64,000 nucleotides of DNA from a virus. Below the pieces are notes generated by a model. It saw only the letters and a list, made by a program, of their open reading frames with translations. It was not told where the DNA came from and did no database searches. Where the stretch lies: IMG/VR virus record IMGVR_UViG_3300008120_000012, positions 1 through 64,000 of that record; one strand, given 5' to 3'. The position numbers were made by a program, and so were the translations under genes. Below are positions 24,707 through 34,452 of this stretch, piece after piece. The stretch's first letter is position 1. Every line of letters starts with the position of its first letter.

Positions 24707-24937
24707 ATGTCAATTGACTTTGATTCAGTACTCACAAATGAACAAAAGGCTGAGATTTTGCAGCAGAGAATTACTCAGTTTGCTGCAGAGGCATATCAGC
24801 ATTCGCTTAATCTAAAAACAGCAGAGACTCTTGATCAAGGAGATCAGGTAGAGCAAATCAAGAAGAATCTAGAAATTCTTGAGGCTGCTATTAAAGTTCA
24901 TAAGGATGAATTGAGTGCTTTGCCTAAAGCAGAGTAA
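24707..24937 (+). CDS. Small helical/coiled-coil protein of unknown function (76 aa)
   Basis: The whole protein reads as two or three amphipathic helices rich in Glu, Lys, Gln and Leu (EQKAEILQQRITQFAAEAY; VEQIKKNLEILEAAIKVHKD). It could form a coiled coil. It has its own promoter, an AAGGAG Shine-Dalgarno and a strong terminator directly after it, so it is probably expressed as a separate, abundant transcript. It follows the fibre genes, so a virion or fibre-assembly role is possible but unproven. Confidence 0.5.
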   Translation: MSIDFDSVLTNEQKAEILQQRITQFAAEAYQHSLNLKTAETLDQGDQVEQIKKNLEILEAAIKVHKDELSALPKAE

Positions 24938-24972
24938 TCATATATTCTAAAATACAGAACTTATAAAAACTT

Positions 24973-25012
24973 AAAGTCCTACACCTACACTAAAGGTGTA
25001 GGCTTTTTGTTT
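24973..25012 (+). terminator. Rho-independent terminator
   Basis: CCTACACC (24978-24985) pairs with GGTGTAGG (24995-25002) around a 9-base loop, flanked by AAAG...CTTTTTGTTT. It separates the fibre unit from the ribonucleotide reductase gene. Confidence 0.85.
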
Positions 25013-25016
25013 GAAC

Positions 25017-25045
25017 TTGAAATTGATAAAATTTAGTGATATACT
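25017..25045 (+). promoter_or_regulatory. Promoter of the ribonucleotide reductase gene
   Basis: -35 TTGAAA (25017-25022) and -10 TATACT (25040-25045) with a 17-base spacer and an extended TG. The leader of about 60 bases shows no riboswitch fold that I can recognise (no clear cobalamin element). Confidence 0.7.
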
Positions 25046-25114
25046 TAGACAGTACTTTGAAAAAGTTAAAGTACTCTATTATAAAATTCAACTTTGAAAG
25101 GCAGTGCTTTAAAT

Positions 25115-27145
25115 ATGTCAGATTTCTTTTCTTTTCGTCTATTAGACGATTTTGTTTCTAAATACGAGGATGTTCAGGCTCCATTTGGTTTTATGGATGC
25201 TGGAGGTAACTCTTTAGGAGAGATTACATTTATTAGAACATACTCTCGCATGAAGGAGGATGGAACAAAAGAAAAATGGCATGAAGTTTGTCGTCGTGTA
25301 ATTGAAGGTATGTATTCGGTTCAAAAGAACCATGCTAAAGAAAATCGTTTGCCTTGGAATGATAATAAGGCTCAGAAGTCTGCACAAGAGGCTTTTGATC
25401 GTATGTTTAATTTGAAGTGGACACCACCAGGACGTGGCCTATGGGCTTTCGGTACCCCCATGACTATGGAGAAGCGTAACTCAGCATCTCTTCAAAACTG
25501 TGCAATGGTATCCACAAAAGACTTAGATAAAAATGATCCAGGTGCATTATTTGCATGGGTAATGGATGCATTAATGTTGGGTATTGGAGTAGGATTTGAT
25601 ACTGTTGGACAAGATAAAAAGTTTTTAATTTATGCCCCAACTGAACCAGAAATAACATATGATATTCCAGATACTCGTGAAGGCTGGGTAGAGTCTGTAA
25701 GGATGCTTTTAAATTCATACCTTCGTCCTAATCAAAATATTCAGTTGTTCAACTATGACCTTATCCGCCCTCTAGGAGCACCCATAAAAGGCTTTGGAGG
25801 CGTTGCAAGCGGTCCACAGCCACTTATTGATCTCCATACACGGATTCGTAAAGTTATTGGCTCTAGGGCTGGAGAAACGCTTGATTCTCGTGCAATTGTA
25901 GACATCATTAATCTAATTGGAACATGCGTTGTTTCTGGAAATGTTCGTCGTTCTGCAACACTTGCTCTAGGTGGAGCAGAAGATAAAGATTTTATGAATC
26001 TTAAAAATGCAGAGGTATTCCCAGATCGCAACTCATATGATCCAGAAAATCCAGGATGGGCTTGGATGTCTAATAACTCTATTGCTGCTGAAGTAGGAAC
26101 AAGATATGAAGACTATGTTGATCTTATTGCTGACAATGGAGAGCCAGGATTTATTTGGCTTGATGTTGCTCGTAACTATGGTCGTCTTGCAGATCCAGCA
26201 GATGGAAAAGATTATCGTGTTATGGGATTCAACCCTTGTGCGGAGCAGCCATTGGAGTCATACGAATTATGTACACTTGTAGAAGTACATTTAAATCGTC
26301 ATGAATCCAAGGAGGACTTCCTCAAGACGTTGAAGTTTGCATATCTTTATGGAAAGACTGTAACTTTGATGCCAACACACTGGCAGCAAACAAACGGAAT
26401 TATGCAACGTAATCGCCGTATTGGAACATCTCTAACTGGCATTGCATCGTTTGCTGATCAAAAGGGGTTGCCTACAGTTCGTGAATGGATGGATGAAGGT
26501 TACAAAACAATTCGTAAATACGATCACTCATATTCTGAGTGGCTATGTGTTCGTGAATCAATTCGTGTAACAACTGTTAAGCCATCAGGTTCTGTGTCTA
26601 TTCTTTCTGGCGCCACCCCTGGAGTTCACTGGGCACCAGGAGGAGATTACTTCCTTCGTGCTATTCGCTTTGGCGAAACAGATCCAATGCTTCATTTATT
26701 TAAAGCAGCAGGGTATAAGATTGAAAAAGATCTAGTATCTGCAAATACACAGGTCGTATACTTTCCAGTACACTCTGGACATCCAAGATCTGAAAAAGAT
26801 GTAACATTATTTGAAAAGATTGGCCTTGCTGCTACAGCACAGAAGTATTGGTCTGACAATGGTGTTTCTGTAACATTATCTTTTGATAAAGAAACTGAAA
26901 CAAAAAATATTGCTCCAGCACTACATATGTATGAAGGACAGTTAAAGGCAGTTTCATTCTTGCCTATGGGAAATCATACTTATCCGCAGCAGCCTTATAC
27001 TCAAATTACAAAAGAAGAGTACGAGTCCTACATTGGTCAAATATCAAAGATTAACTTTGATGCTATTTACAACGGTGTAGAAAATCTAGAGGCTCAGGGA
27101 GAAATGTATTGCACAACAGATGCCTGTGAGATTAAAATAAAATAA
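25115..27145 (+). CDS. nrdJ: Adenosylcobalamin-dependent (class II) ribonucleotide triphosphate reductase (676 aa)
   Basis: It reduces ribonucleotides to deoxyribonucleotides with coenzyme B12 as radical source. The monomeric RTPR family shows C129 (LQNCAMVS) and C386 (ELCTLVEV) as the redox pair, N373-P-C375-A-E377 with the thiyl radical Cys, and C666/C671 (CTTDAC) as the C-terminal shuttle pair. KPSGSVSILSGATPG is the later nucleotide-loop motif. All key residues are present. It is a little shorter than the Lactobacillus enzyme (about 740 aa). I start at ATG 25115; an upstream TTG (25094) is less likely. It supplies dNTPs for the phage replisome at the right end of the window and depends on host B12. 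Confidence 0.92.
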   Translation: MSDFFSFRLLDDFVSKYEDVQAPFGFMDAGGNSLGEITFIRTYSRMKEDGTKEKWHEVCRRVIEGMYSVQKNHAKENRLPWNDNKAQKSAQEAFDRMFNLKWTPPGRGLWAFGTPMTMEKRNSASLQNCAMVSTKDLDKNDPGALFAWVMDALMLGIGVGFDTVGQDKKFLIYAPTEPEITYDIPDTREGWVESVRMLLNSYLRPNQNIQLFNYDLIRPLGAPIKGFGGVASGPQPLIDLHTRIRKVIGSRAGETLDSRAIVDIINLIGTCVVSGNVRRSATLALGGAEDKDFMNLKNAEVFPDRNSYDPENPGWAWMSNNSIAAEVGTRYEDYVDLIADNGEPGFIWLDVARNYGRLADPADGKDYRVMGFNPCAEQPLESYELCTLVEVHLNRHESKEDFLKTLKFAYLYGKTVTLMPTHWQQTNGIMQRNRRIGTSLTGIASFADQKGLPTVREWMDEGYKTIRKYDHSYSEWLCVRESIRVTTVKPSGSVSILSGATPGVHWAPGGDYFLRAIRFGETDPMLHLFKAAGYKIEKDLVSANTQVVYFPVHSGHPRSEKDVTLFEKIGLAATAQKYWSDNGVSVTLSFDKETETKNIAPALHMYEGQLKAVSFLPMGNHTYPQQPYTQITKEEYESYIGQISKINFDAIYNGVENLEAQGEMYCTTDACEIKIK

Positions 27146-27154
27146 AACGGCTAT

Positions 27155-27162
27155 GGTAAAAT
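27155..27162 (+). promoter_or_regulatory. Extended -10 promoter before the 1275-residue virion protein gene
   Basis: TGGTAAAAT lies directly after the reductase gene. The short leader carries an AGGAG Shine-Dalgarno before the ATG at 27178. Confidence 0.4.
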
Positions 27163-27177
27163 AGTGTAGGAGATACT

Positions 27178-30100
27178 ATGACTGTTTTATCAAATCTATA
27201 CGTAGAAAAAGTAATTGCAGAACATCCAATTGCCGTATGGATGCTCAATGAGCAGGTAGACTATATCTCTTTAATTACTGATTCAAATAGGCAAATATAT
27301 ACTGGTGGGCAATGGACAGTTACAGGTGCAACCGCCACATTGGAAAGTAGTCCACCAGCAGAAGTTCCTTTTTCTAATTCAGTAACTACAAAAATATCTG
27401 GAGCAGTTAACGTAACTGCAACTATAACAAATGCTGTCGGAGATGGAACTCAAATAACATATACTGCAGCAAATACTTTTTCTGCTGGCCAACTAGTTGA
27501 TATTACTGGGCTAACTATTACTAGTGGTGCAAGTTTAAATTTATCAAATGCAATAATTGCTACAGCATCATCAACTCAGTTTACTGTTCTTAGTCAAACA
27601 ATAGGAACTGCGACATTACAAAACGGTTTGGCAAAAAGACGCATAGTTGGTAAAAGCGTATTTGCATTGCCAACGGCATCTATGGATTCATCTCTATCCA
27701 ACTTTTGTATTTCTGGTTATTTGTATGTTGATGGTGGATTCGTAGATTCATTTGCTTTTGGATATCAGTACGATGACTCAGTTAGTGGTTTAACCTATTA
27801 TGTTGAAGAAATAATTGATATAAATGCTTTTAATGTTGATCAATGGATACATTTTGCAAAAACTTTTGAGCAACCACCTGTAGGATCAACAAATGTTAAA
27901 ATGATGTTTAGAACCATAAATAGCAATGCAGGATCTGCTGGAGATTATGATTTTTATATAAATGGCTTAAGTTTAGGACAATGGTCTGAAGATTTTACAC
28001 ACATATCTTTGGGCACAACTGGTTCAACAATTTCATCATCAATTGATTTACCAAGCACATTAAAAGTTATTGATGCCCCAGCATATGGTTCAAGTTCAAA
28101 GACGGGATATTATGTTGTAGGAGATGCAAAACCATTTGCAAAAAACTTTGGAGTCCCGTTAGTTTATGGTTCTTCTAATGTAACAAAGATATATCCAAAT
28201 GTAGTTGGGGGAACCACTTACCCATCTTTAATTTTTCCAGGATATGGGTTTTTAAATCAATCTGGAAAATATAATGAATATACTGCTGAGATGTGGATAT
28301 CTGTTAACTCAGATGCATCAACTCCACGAAGAATTTTTGGTCCAATTTCTGGAACAGATGGTCTTTATATAGAAGGTGGATTTTTAACTTTTGTTATAGG
28401 TAAAAAATTTGCATCATACTTTGTTGGCGAGTGGTATCGTCCAATGCTTATTCATGTTAGACTAATTCGTGATAATGTTACTGTACTTGTAAATGGAGAA
28501 GAAGTTATTAATATTCCTTTTATAGATTCAGACGTATCATATCCAAGTGAATTTAATGGCGTTAAAAATAGAAACTGGTTAGGCTTTTATGCCTATGCAG
28601 ATACTCAACCATTTAGCGTAGATTCTTTTGCTCTTTATTCATACCCAGTCCCAAATGAAGTTGCAAAGAGAAGGTTTGTTTGGGGCCAAGGCGTAACCCC
28701 ACCAGAACTACAAAATTCATTTTTAAATTCTACAACAGCATACGCAGATTATAGTTTTTCTGATTATGCAGTAAATTATAACTATCCAAATTTTGCAAAT
28801 TTTAGACAGGGATATTACAGCAATGTATTGGCAAATACTACATCTCTTGAGTTGCCAGAATATAGTTTGCCAACATTTTATTTAGGATCTAAAAATCAAC
28901 AGACTTGGTATGACAATATGCAAACTGCAGAGTCTGCTTTTACAGATAAAGCATTTTGGTTCAGGCCAGACGTTTCTTGGAACTCTGAAACATGTTATAT
29001 ATATTTTGACAAACTTGCTACATTAAATGATAACGTAGAATCATTTTATGGATTATTTGAATTAACCAATACTGCAATAAACAATCAAGTATTAATTAAA
29101 GCAATTAATAATATTACTAATGACTATTTACTTGTTAAGGTTGATGGAGCAACATTAAAATATATTGTAAATATTTCTGGAGTAGAAACAATACTAAAAA
29201 CAGATACATTAACAATAAACACTAAGTTTGTTGCAGGTATAAACCTAACAAATTTTGCAAAGCAAAACGTACTTGGAATAAATAAATTGTTGTCTGATCA
29301 GTTTAATGTTTCTGTTTATTTAGGGGGAGACACAACTAATACCTTTACTGGATACATTTACAAATTCGGATTTGATGCCTTATACAATAATAATAAAGTT
29401 AAAGCACTTTATAATGATAATGGCATTTTCTTATACTCTAATTCTTCTAATATTTTATCTCACACATCAAACTATACTTTAGTACCTATTCAAAAATATG
29501 GAACATTTTTTGCTGATATAGCAATAGCGGGGTATTGGGAAGACTACGTTCCATTGTCATATTTTGCTAAATATGTAAGAGACTATGAAGAAGAGCAGCA
29601 TTACGATTTAGATCAAATACAGTTCAATGTTGACTATCCAGAACCAATAGAAACTAGCGCAATAGAGTCAGTATCCTCTTGGTCGTATCAGGATTTATTA
29701 AATGAATTTAGTAACCCAGATATATTGACATATGAAGACTTGGCAAACTCATATTATACAACTTGGGATGATTATGAAGATATGTCTCAAAACTCTATTA
29801 AGTATTATTACTACGATACGTCTACTGCTAGTGTAAGAACATTTGTATCTTTTCAAAAAATTATTAATGGGGCTAATGAAAATTTAGTTAATTTTACAAA
29901 CTTTGACGTTCCAAGAGTAAGCGGAGTCTTAGATACTGATGCAGTTACCACGCCTTGGGAAGATACTGCTTTTGAGGTAGTAGATGGAACTATTATTTAT
30001 CCACCTAAAAAATATAATGATTTAACTGATGTAGACTTTAATGATCTAGCATTGGTATCACATATAGAATTTAAGATTGATGGAATAATCCACAATCCAA

Positions 30101-31005
30101 TAAGGCTTAGAGACTTAGAGTTGGCGTCTCAAGTATATGAAAGAACCAGTCTTACAGAGATTGGTACAAAATATGGTGTACCAATTTTCCCATATCACAA
30201 AACTGGTTTGTTTTATGACTATAAGGGAGAAAACCCAATTGAAGTCTATAAAGACTCAACCCCACATCTATTCTTAACACGACATAGTGGATGGAGAATG
30301 AAGGGAGAATTTTCTCCTAACCTTGACCGTGGTATTTTGATACCAGTAAACAAAGAAAAAGAATTAAACTTTAATATCAGTTCTTTACAACTATGGGTTA
30401 AATTTGCAGGTTTAGAATTCCCTAATGTTGAAATGAGAGTCTTTAGTATTTCACATAAAAACGGAGATTTTGATTTTTATTTAGTTGGTGATAGTAGTAC
30501 CCAACGAGGATATATTTATGCAAAAAATAGAGAAACGGATGCCATAGAAACATCATTCCAGTATCATATAAATGGTCAACTTGTGGATAGTCCATATCTA
30601 ATAAATGAAGAGTGGTACTGTCTTGGTATAGCATTTACTGAACTTGTTGACTTTTCTGAGTACTCTGGATTTATTTCTTTGAATGGCCCAATGACATATA
30701 ATAACGTATCCTTCTCTGTTGCAACAAACCTAGAGTTGGAGCAAAGAGTTACAAACAATTCATGGTCTGCTGTTAGTGCATCTGGAACATGGGATTATTG
30801 GGAAAATTCATTTATTTGGGATAACGTATTTATTTTAGATGTGTCAAATGTTTACGATATTGACCCATCGGATATCTATGCTAGATATGTTGGAACAAAT
30901 AAGATTATTTTTGATGACTCTACAGAAGGTATTTTGGTAGATCCAGAGAAGTTTAAGATATTTGGCGACGTAGGTTGGTCAACTGCTGTCAAAACTCCAG
31001 TATAA
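27178..31005 (+). CDS. Large virion protein with jelly-roll-like segments (1275 aa)
   Basis: The start AEHPIAVWMLNE (residues about 15-26) is a pattern I associate with LamG/concanavalin-like phage tail or capsid-fibre proteins. Several later parts read as jelly-roll strands (MWISVNSDAS, LLVKVDGATLKYIVN, LQLWVKFAGLEFPNVEMRVF). Near the N-terminus (27421-27600) there is one copy of the beta unit also seen at 20319-23339 and 53532-55052. No catalytic motif was found. It lies upstream of the portal, behind its own promoter and an AGGAG Shine-Dalgarno. A surface-binding appendage is the likely role, but the site in the virion is not known. Confidence 0.55.
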   Translation: MTVLSNLYVEKVIAEHPIAVWMLNEQVDYISLITDSNRQIYTGGQWTVTGATATLESSPPAEVPFSNSVTTKISGAVNVTATITNAVGDGTQITYTAANTFSAGQLVDITGLTITSGASLNLSNAIIATASSTQFTVLSQTIGTATLQNGLAKRRIVGKSVFALPTASMDSSLSNFCISGYLYVDGGFVDSFAFGYQYDDSVSGLTYYVEEIIDINAFNVDQWIHFAKTFEQPPVGSTNVKMMFRTINSNAGSAGDYDFYINGLSLGQWSEDFTHISLGTTGSTISSSIDLPSTLKVIDAPAYGSSSKTGYYVVGDAKPFAKNFGVPLVYGSSNVTKIYPNVVGGTTYPSLIFPGYGFLNQSGKYNEYTAEMWISVNSDASTPRRIFGPISGTDGLYIEGGFLTFVIGKKFASYFVGEWYRPMLIHVRLIRDNVTVLVNGEEVINIPFIDSDVSYPSEFNGVKNRNWLGFYAYADTQPFSVDSFALYSYPVPNEVAKRRFVWGQGVTPPELQNSFLNSTTAYADYSFSDYAVNYNYPNFANFRQGYYSNVLANTTSLELPEYSLPTFYLGSKNQQTWYDNMQTAESAFTDKAFWFRPDVSWNSETCYIYFDKLATLNDNVESFYGLFELTNTAINNQVLIKAINNITNDYLLVKVDGATLKYIVNISGVETILKTDTLTINTKFVAGINLTNFAKQNVLGINKLLSDQFNVSVYLGGDTTNTFTGYIYKFGFDALYNNNKVKALYNDNGIFLYSNSSNILSHTSNYTLVPIQKYGTFFADIAIAGYWEDYVPLSYFAKYVRDYEEEQHYDLDQIQFNVDYPEPIETSAIESVSSWSYQDLLNEFSNPDILTYEDLANSYYTTWDDYEDMSQNSIKYYYYDTSTASVRTFVSFQKIINGANENLVNFTNFDVPRVSGVLDTDAVTTPWEDTAFEVVDGTIIYPPKKYNDLTDVDFNDLALVSHIEFKIDGIIHNPIRLRDLELASQVYERTSLTEIGTKYGVPIFPYHKTGLFYDYKGENPIEVYKDSTPHLFLTRHSGWRMKGEFSPNLDRGILIPVNKEKELNFNISSLQLWVKFAGLEFPNVEMRVFSISHKNGDFDFYLVGDSSTQRGYIYAKNRETDAIETSFQYHINGQLVDSPYLINEEWYCLGIAFTELVDFSEYSGFISLNGPMTYNNVSFSVATNLELEQRVTNNSWSAVSASGTWDYWENSFIWDNVFILDVSNVYDIDPSDIYARYVGTNKIIFDDSTEGILVDPEKFKIFGDVGWSTAVKTPV

Positions 31006-31007
31006 TC

Positions 31008-31016
31008 TGATATACT
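31008..31016 (+). promoter_or_regulatory. Extended -10 promoter at the head of the capsid genes (leaderless)
   Basis: TGATATACT ends 1 base before an ATG at 31018 and 7 bases before a second in-frame ATG at 31024. Transcription start at the second ATG fits the spacing seen for other leaderless genes here. Confidence 0.5.
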
Positions 31017-31023
31017 TATGGTT

Positions 31024-31431
31024 ATGGATATGGACAAAAACCCTTTAATCAACCCCAAAACTGGTAAGCCTATTGTAGGAAATGTTCGTCGTCAGGTCAT
31101 TGATAAGCATTATGACTGGGGTCTTTATGTATACAAAAAGGCTGATGGTAGATGGTTTACTGATGGAAATGGTTCTGTTTTGAATATTCCTTCTAATAAA
31201 GGTGATGTTAATCAAATTAATAAATTAAAAGAAGCAGCCATGTATTATGGTGATCCTGGTGATGGTAAGGCTGTTTTTGTTCCTGGACTAAACAGGGTAT
31301 CAGAAGAAGAGTATTCTGAGCAGGTAGAAAGATTGAGATCTGGTTTAATTCCATCAATGAACGACCTGGGAGCATGGAAAGCAGCACAAGATACAGTAGA
31401 CAAATATGGAAAAGGTGTTTTAGATGAGTGA
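31024..31431 (+). CDS. Conserved phage protein upstream of portal, unknown function (135 aa)
   Basis: I choose the ATG at 31024 (MDMDKNP), because the ATG at 31018 lies only one base after the -10 box. The protein is soluble and mixed. It opens with a short Pro/Gly-rich region and VRRQVIDKHYDWGLYVYKK, then a DGRWFTDGNGSVLNI beta turn, and ends in a helical segment with GLIPSMNDLGAWKAAQDTV. I recall similar proteins before the portal genes of actinobacteriophages, without known function. It overlaps the portal gene by eight bases, so a head-assembly role is reasonable. Confidence 0.55.
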   Translation: MDMDKNPLINPKTGKPIVGNVRRQVIDKHYDWGLYVYKKADGRWFTDGNGSVLNIPSNKGDVNQINKLKEAAMYYGDPGDGKAVFVPGLNRVSEEEYSEQVERLRSGLIPSMNDLGAWKAAQDTVDKYGKGVLDE

Positions 31432-33064
31432 AGATTTTGAATATGAGTATGTTAGTGCATCACTAAACACTCAATCGGAAAAAGAAAATATTTTTAAAAA
31501 GAGTGACCCATTTAATCAAGATTGGGAAAGTTTAAAAAATCTTTTAAACATAGAACAAAATTTTAAAAGACGAACTGCTAGAAATGTAAGCAAGGCAGTT
31601 GAAACTTATAGTTCTGCAATTGTTACACAATCTCCAGCACCTACAGAATCTTATTTAGCATCTGCTAGAGCATCTCAAGTAGGAGATGGTGCTGGCTCAA
31701 AAACCATTAATCCAGGAACTGTTTATAGAAACGGTTATGGAATTTTTGATGTAATTACGCCTCCATATAATTTATATGAACTTGCTAACTTTTATGATAC
31801 TTCTTTTGCTAACCATGCTGCTATTGATGCTAAGGTAGAAAATGTTGTAGGTCTTGGATATCGTTTTGAAATGAATTCAAAAACCATGATGAAGTTATCA
31901 TCAGCAACTGATGAGGCTGCTGTAGAAAGAGCAAGAAAAAGAATTGAAAGACTTAAAATTGAAACAAAAGACTGGCTAGAAAGTTTAAACTCTGATGAGA
32001 GTTTTACTGACATTATGGAAAAGATATATACAGATGTTCAGGCAACTGGAAATGGCTACATGGAAATTGGACGTAAAGTTAATGGAGAAATTGGTTACAT
32101 AGGACATATACCATCAACAACTGTTCGTGTGCGTCGTCTTCGTGATGGATTTGTTCAGATCATAGGACCAAGTTTGGTTTACTTCCGTAACTTTGGTGCA
32201 AAGAATAAGAATCCATTGACAGCAGATCCTAGACCAAACGAAATTATACATTTCAAGGAATACTCACCACTAAACACTTATTATGGTGTACCAGATATTA
32301 TTGCTGCTCTGCCTTCATTAATTGGAGATCAATTGGCTTCTCAATATAACATTGATTATTTTGAAAACAAAGCAGTTCCAAGATATATAATTACTCTAAA
32401 AGGTGCAAAACTTTCTCCTGATGCAGAAGATAAGATGTTTAGATTTTTACAGACTGGACTTAAATCTCAGTCACACAGAACTCTTTATATTCCACTGCCT
32501 GGAGACACAGAGTCATCTAAAGTAGAATTTAATATGGAGCCAATTGAAAACGGTATTCAAGAAGGCTCTTTCAAAGAATATCGTAAGCAAAACCGTGATG
32601 ATATTTTGGTAGCACACCAAGTTCCAATATCTAAACTAGGTGGTCAGGATTCTGGAATTGCTTCAGCGCTTGCACAGGATAGAACTTTTAAAGAGCAAGT
32701 TGCAAGGCCAGAGCAACATAAAATAGAAAAAATGTTAGCAAAGGTAATTCAAGAATATACAGACATTATTGAGTTAAAGTTTAATGAACTCACTTTGACT
32801 GATGAAATAGCACAATCACAAATTCTTGAAAGATATGTCAAAAATCAAATTATGCTTCCAAATGAGGCTCGTGAGATTTTAGATCTGCCACAAGTGCCTC
32901 ATGGAGATGAACCACTAGAATTAACTGCTAGAGCATCAGCAGACTCTAATGCCAATAATGCAAAAAATAGAGCAAGGGATGCAGAAAGAGTTAATAACTC
33001 TTCCGATTCACCAGCAACACTATCTGGTAGAAATCCAAAGGGAGAGGGAAGATCTTCTCAATAG
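31424..33064 (+). CDS. Portal protein (546 aa)
   Basis: The portal forms the dodecameric ring at the capsid vertex through which DNA passes. The sequence follows the PBSX/HK97-type portal plan: an N-terminal DVITPPYNLYELANFYDTS region, a wing with TGNGYMEIGRKVNGEIGYI (residues about 206-224), then IHFKEYSPLNTYYGVPDI and a long helix (LASQYNIDYFENKAVPRYI) as in the stem/crown. HQVPISKLGG (about 399-408) lies before the basic, disordered C-terminal tail (RNPKGEGRSSQ). It is coupled to the preceding gene and followed by the protease gene, in canonical order. The terminase genes that normally come before it are not in this window. Confidence 0.88.
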   Translation: MSEDFEYEYVSASLNTQSEKENIFKKSDPFNQDWESLKNLLNIEQNFKRRTARNVSKAVETYSSAIVTQSPAPTESYLASARASQVGDGAGSKTINPGTVYRNGYGIFDVITPPYNLYELANFYDTSFANHAAIDAKVENVVGLGYRFEMNSKTMMKLSSATDEAAVERARKRIERLKIETKDWLESLNSDESFTDIMEKIYTDVQATGNGYMEIGRKVNGEIGYIGHIPSTTVRVRRLRDGFVQIIGPSLVYFRNFGAKNKNPLTADPRPNEIIHFKEYSPLNTYYGVPDIIAALPSLIGDQLASQYNIDYFENKAVPRYIITLKGAKLSPDAEDKMFRFLQTGLKSQSHRTLYIPLPGDTESSKVEFNMEPIENGIQEGSFKEYRKQNRDDILVAHQVPISKLGGQDSGIASALAQDRTFKEQVARPEQHKIEKMLAKVIQEYTDIIELKFNELTLTDEIAQSQILERYVKNQIMLPNEAREILDLPQVPHGDEPLELTARASADSNANNAKNRARDAERVNNSSDSPATLSGRNPKGEGRSSQ

Positions 33065-33095
33065 TTGAGATGTTCAATAAAATGTTTGATATAAT
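33065..33095 (+). promoter_or_regulatory. Promoter of the protease-scaffold gene (leaderless)
   Basis: Extended -10 TGATATAAT (33087-33095) ends 9 bases before the ATG at 33105. TTGAGA at 33065-33070 may act as a -35 with a long 19-base spacer. Confidence 0.5.
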
Positions 33096-33104
33096 AGGAT
33101 TGCT

Positions 33105-34427
33105 ATGAATATACAAAAAGCACACTGGACGACCTCACAGGAAAACGTACGTATATCAATGCCTTTTAGCAAGGTTGATACTGAGCGTCGCATAGTCTCT
33201 GGTTTTGCAACATTAGATAATGTTGATAAACAAAACGACATTGTTACTACAGAAGCAAGCGTTGCTGCATTTAAAAACTTTAGAGGTAATATTCGTGAAA
33301 TGCATCAGCCAACTGCAGTAGGAAAGATGGTATCTTTTAAAGAAGACCGTTACTTTGATCCTAGCAGCAAAAAGTTTTATTCTGGAGTTTTTGTTTCAGC
33401 ATATATTTCAAAGGGTGCACAAGATGCATGGGAAAAAGTCCTTGATGGAACATATACTGGTTTTTCAATTGGTGGTAACATCAAGTCTTGGGACGATGCG
33501 TTTAATGAAGAGTTAAACAAGAGCATAAGAATTATTAAAGATTATGATTTATTTGAGTTGTCTTTAGTAGACAGCCCAGCAAATCAATTTGCAAGTATTG
33601 TTTCAATTGAAAAAGCCGATGGCCAAACTGTATTAAAAGGTTCTGCTACAGAAGTAGAATTAGAAAACGTTTTTTGGGATTCAGAATCTGGAATTGTTGT
33701 AGTTTCTGAACAAGAGTCAGCAGTAAGTCCAGCAACAGGAAAAGAAATGAAGAATATCGGCTTCGTTGAAAAAAGCGATAAAGAAAATACCGATATGTTA
33801 AAGTTCTTAGTTGATAGTGCTAAAGGCATTAAGACAATTAAGATGACAAAGGAGGTAATTCCAATGACAGAAGATACTAACGTAGAGGCAGTAGTAGAAG
33901 ATACTCCTGTAGTTACTGAAGAATCAAACGTTGAGATTGCTCCAGAGGCTCCAGCAGATGCTCCAGCAGATGCTTCTGCAGAAGAAGCGGTTGTTGAAGA
34001 GTCTGAATCATCTGCAGAGGTTGTAGAAACAACTGAAGCAGAAAAGAGCATTGATACTGTAAATCCAGAAGAGGCTATCGTCAAAGCCGTTGCAGATATC
34101 AAAGACTCTCTTAATAATGCCTTTGGCGATCTAACAGCAACAATCAAATCAATTAATGATCAAGTTGCTGAACTAACAAAATCAATAGCAGGTGTAACTC
34201 AAGATGTAACATCTGTTAATTCAAAAGTTGTTTCTGTTGCAGATGAGGTTGCAACAATTAAGAATGACTTTAATGAGTTTGGAAAGCGAGTAGATAAGGT
34301 AGAATCCGATACTGCTTTCCGCAAGTCTGGCGATCTTGGCGAGATCGTGCAGGAATTGGCAGAACAGCCAGTTCAAAAATCCCTATGGGGCGGTCGTTTC
34401 CTCAAATCAACCGACCTATTTAATTAA
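33105..34427 (+). CDS. Prohead protease fused to a scaffold domain (440 aa)
   Basis: Residues 15-170 form an HK97/U35-type prohead protease. H67 (MHQP) is the probable catalytic His, S121 in TGFSIGG the probable nucleophile, and E151 with the LSLVDSPANQ motif closes the site. From about residue 215 the protein becomes a helical scaffold. An acidic Ala/Glu/Val linker (about 260-310) is followed by a coiled coil with heptad spacing (ADIKDSLNNAFGDLTATIKS; VAEVATIKNDF-like repeats) and a basic C-terminal end (SLWGGRFLKS), probably the capsid-binding clamp. The fusion would cleave itself out after shell assembly. It lies directly before the capsid gene. Confidence 0.8.
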   Translation: MNIQKAHWTTSQENVRISMPFSKVDTERRIVSGFATLDNVDKQNDIVTTEASVAAFKNFRGNIREMHQPTAVGKMVSFKEDRYFDPSSKKFYSGVFVSAYISKGAQDAWEKVLDGTYTGFSIGGNIKSWDDAFNEELNKSIRIIKDYDLFELSLVDSPANQFASIVSIEKADGQTVLKGSATEVELENVFWDSESGIVVVSEQESAVSPATGKEMKNIGFVEKSDKENTDMLKFLVDSAKGIKTIKMTKEVIPMTEDTNVEAVVEDTPVVTEESNVEIAPEAPADAPADASAEEAVVEESESSAEVVETTEAEKSIDTVNPEEAIVKAVADIKDSLNNAFGDLTATIKSINDQVAELTKSIAGVTQDVTSVNSKVVSVADEVATIKNDFNEFGKRVDKVESDTAFRKSGDLGEIVQELAEQPVQKSLWGGRFLKSTDLFN

Positions 34428-34452
34428 TAAAATCACTTAGGAGGTGAAATAT

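Noticed and set aside
24938-25114. Cobalamin riboswitch before the B12-dependent reductase.
   Set aside because: The region is a terminator followed by a promoter and a leader of about 60 bases, too short and without the conserved B12-box that I would expect.
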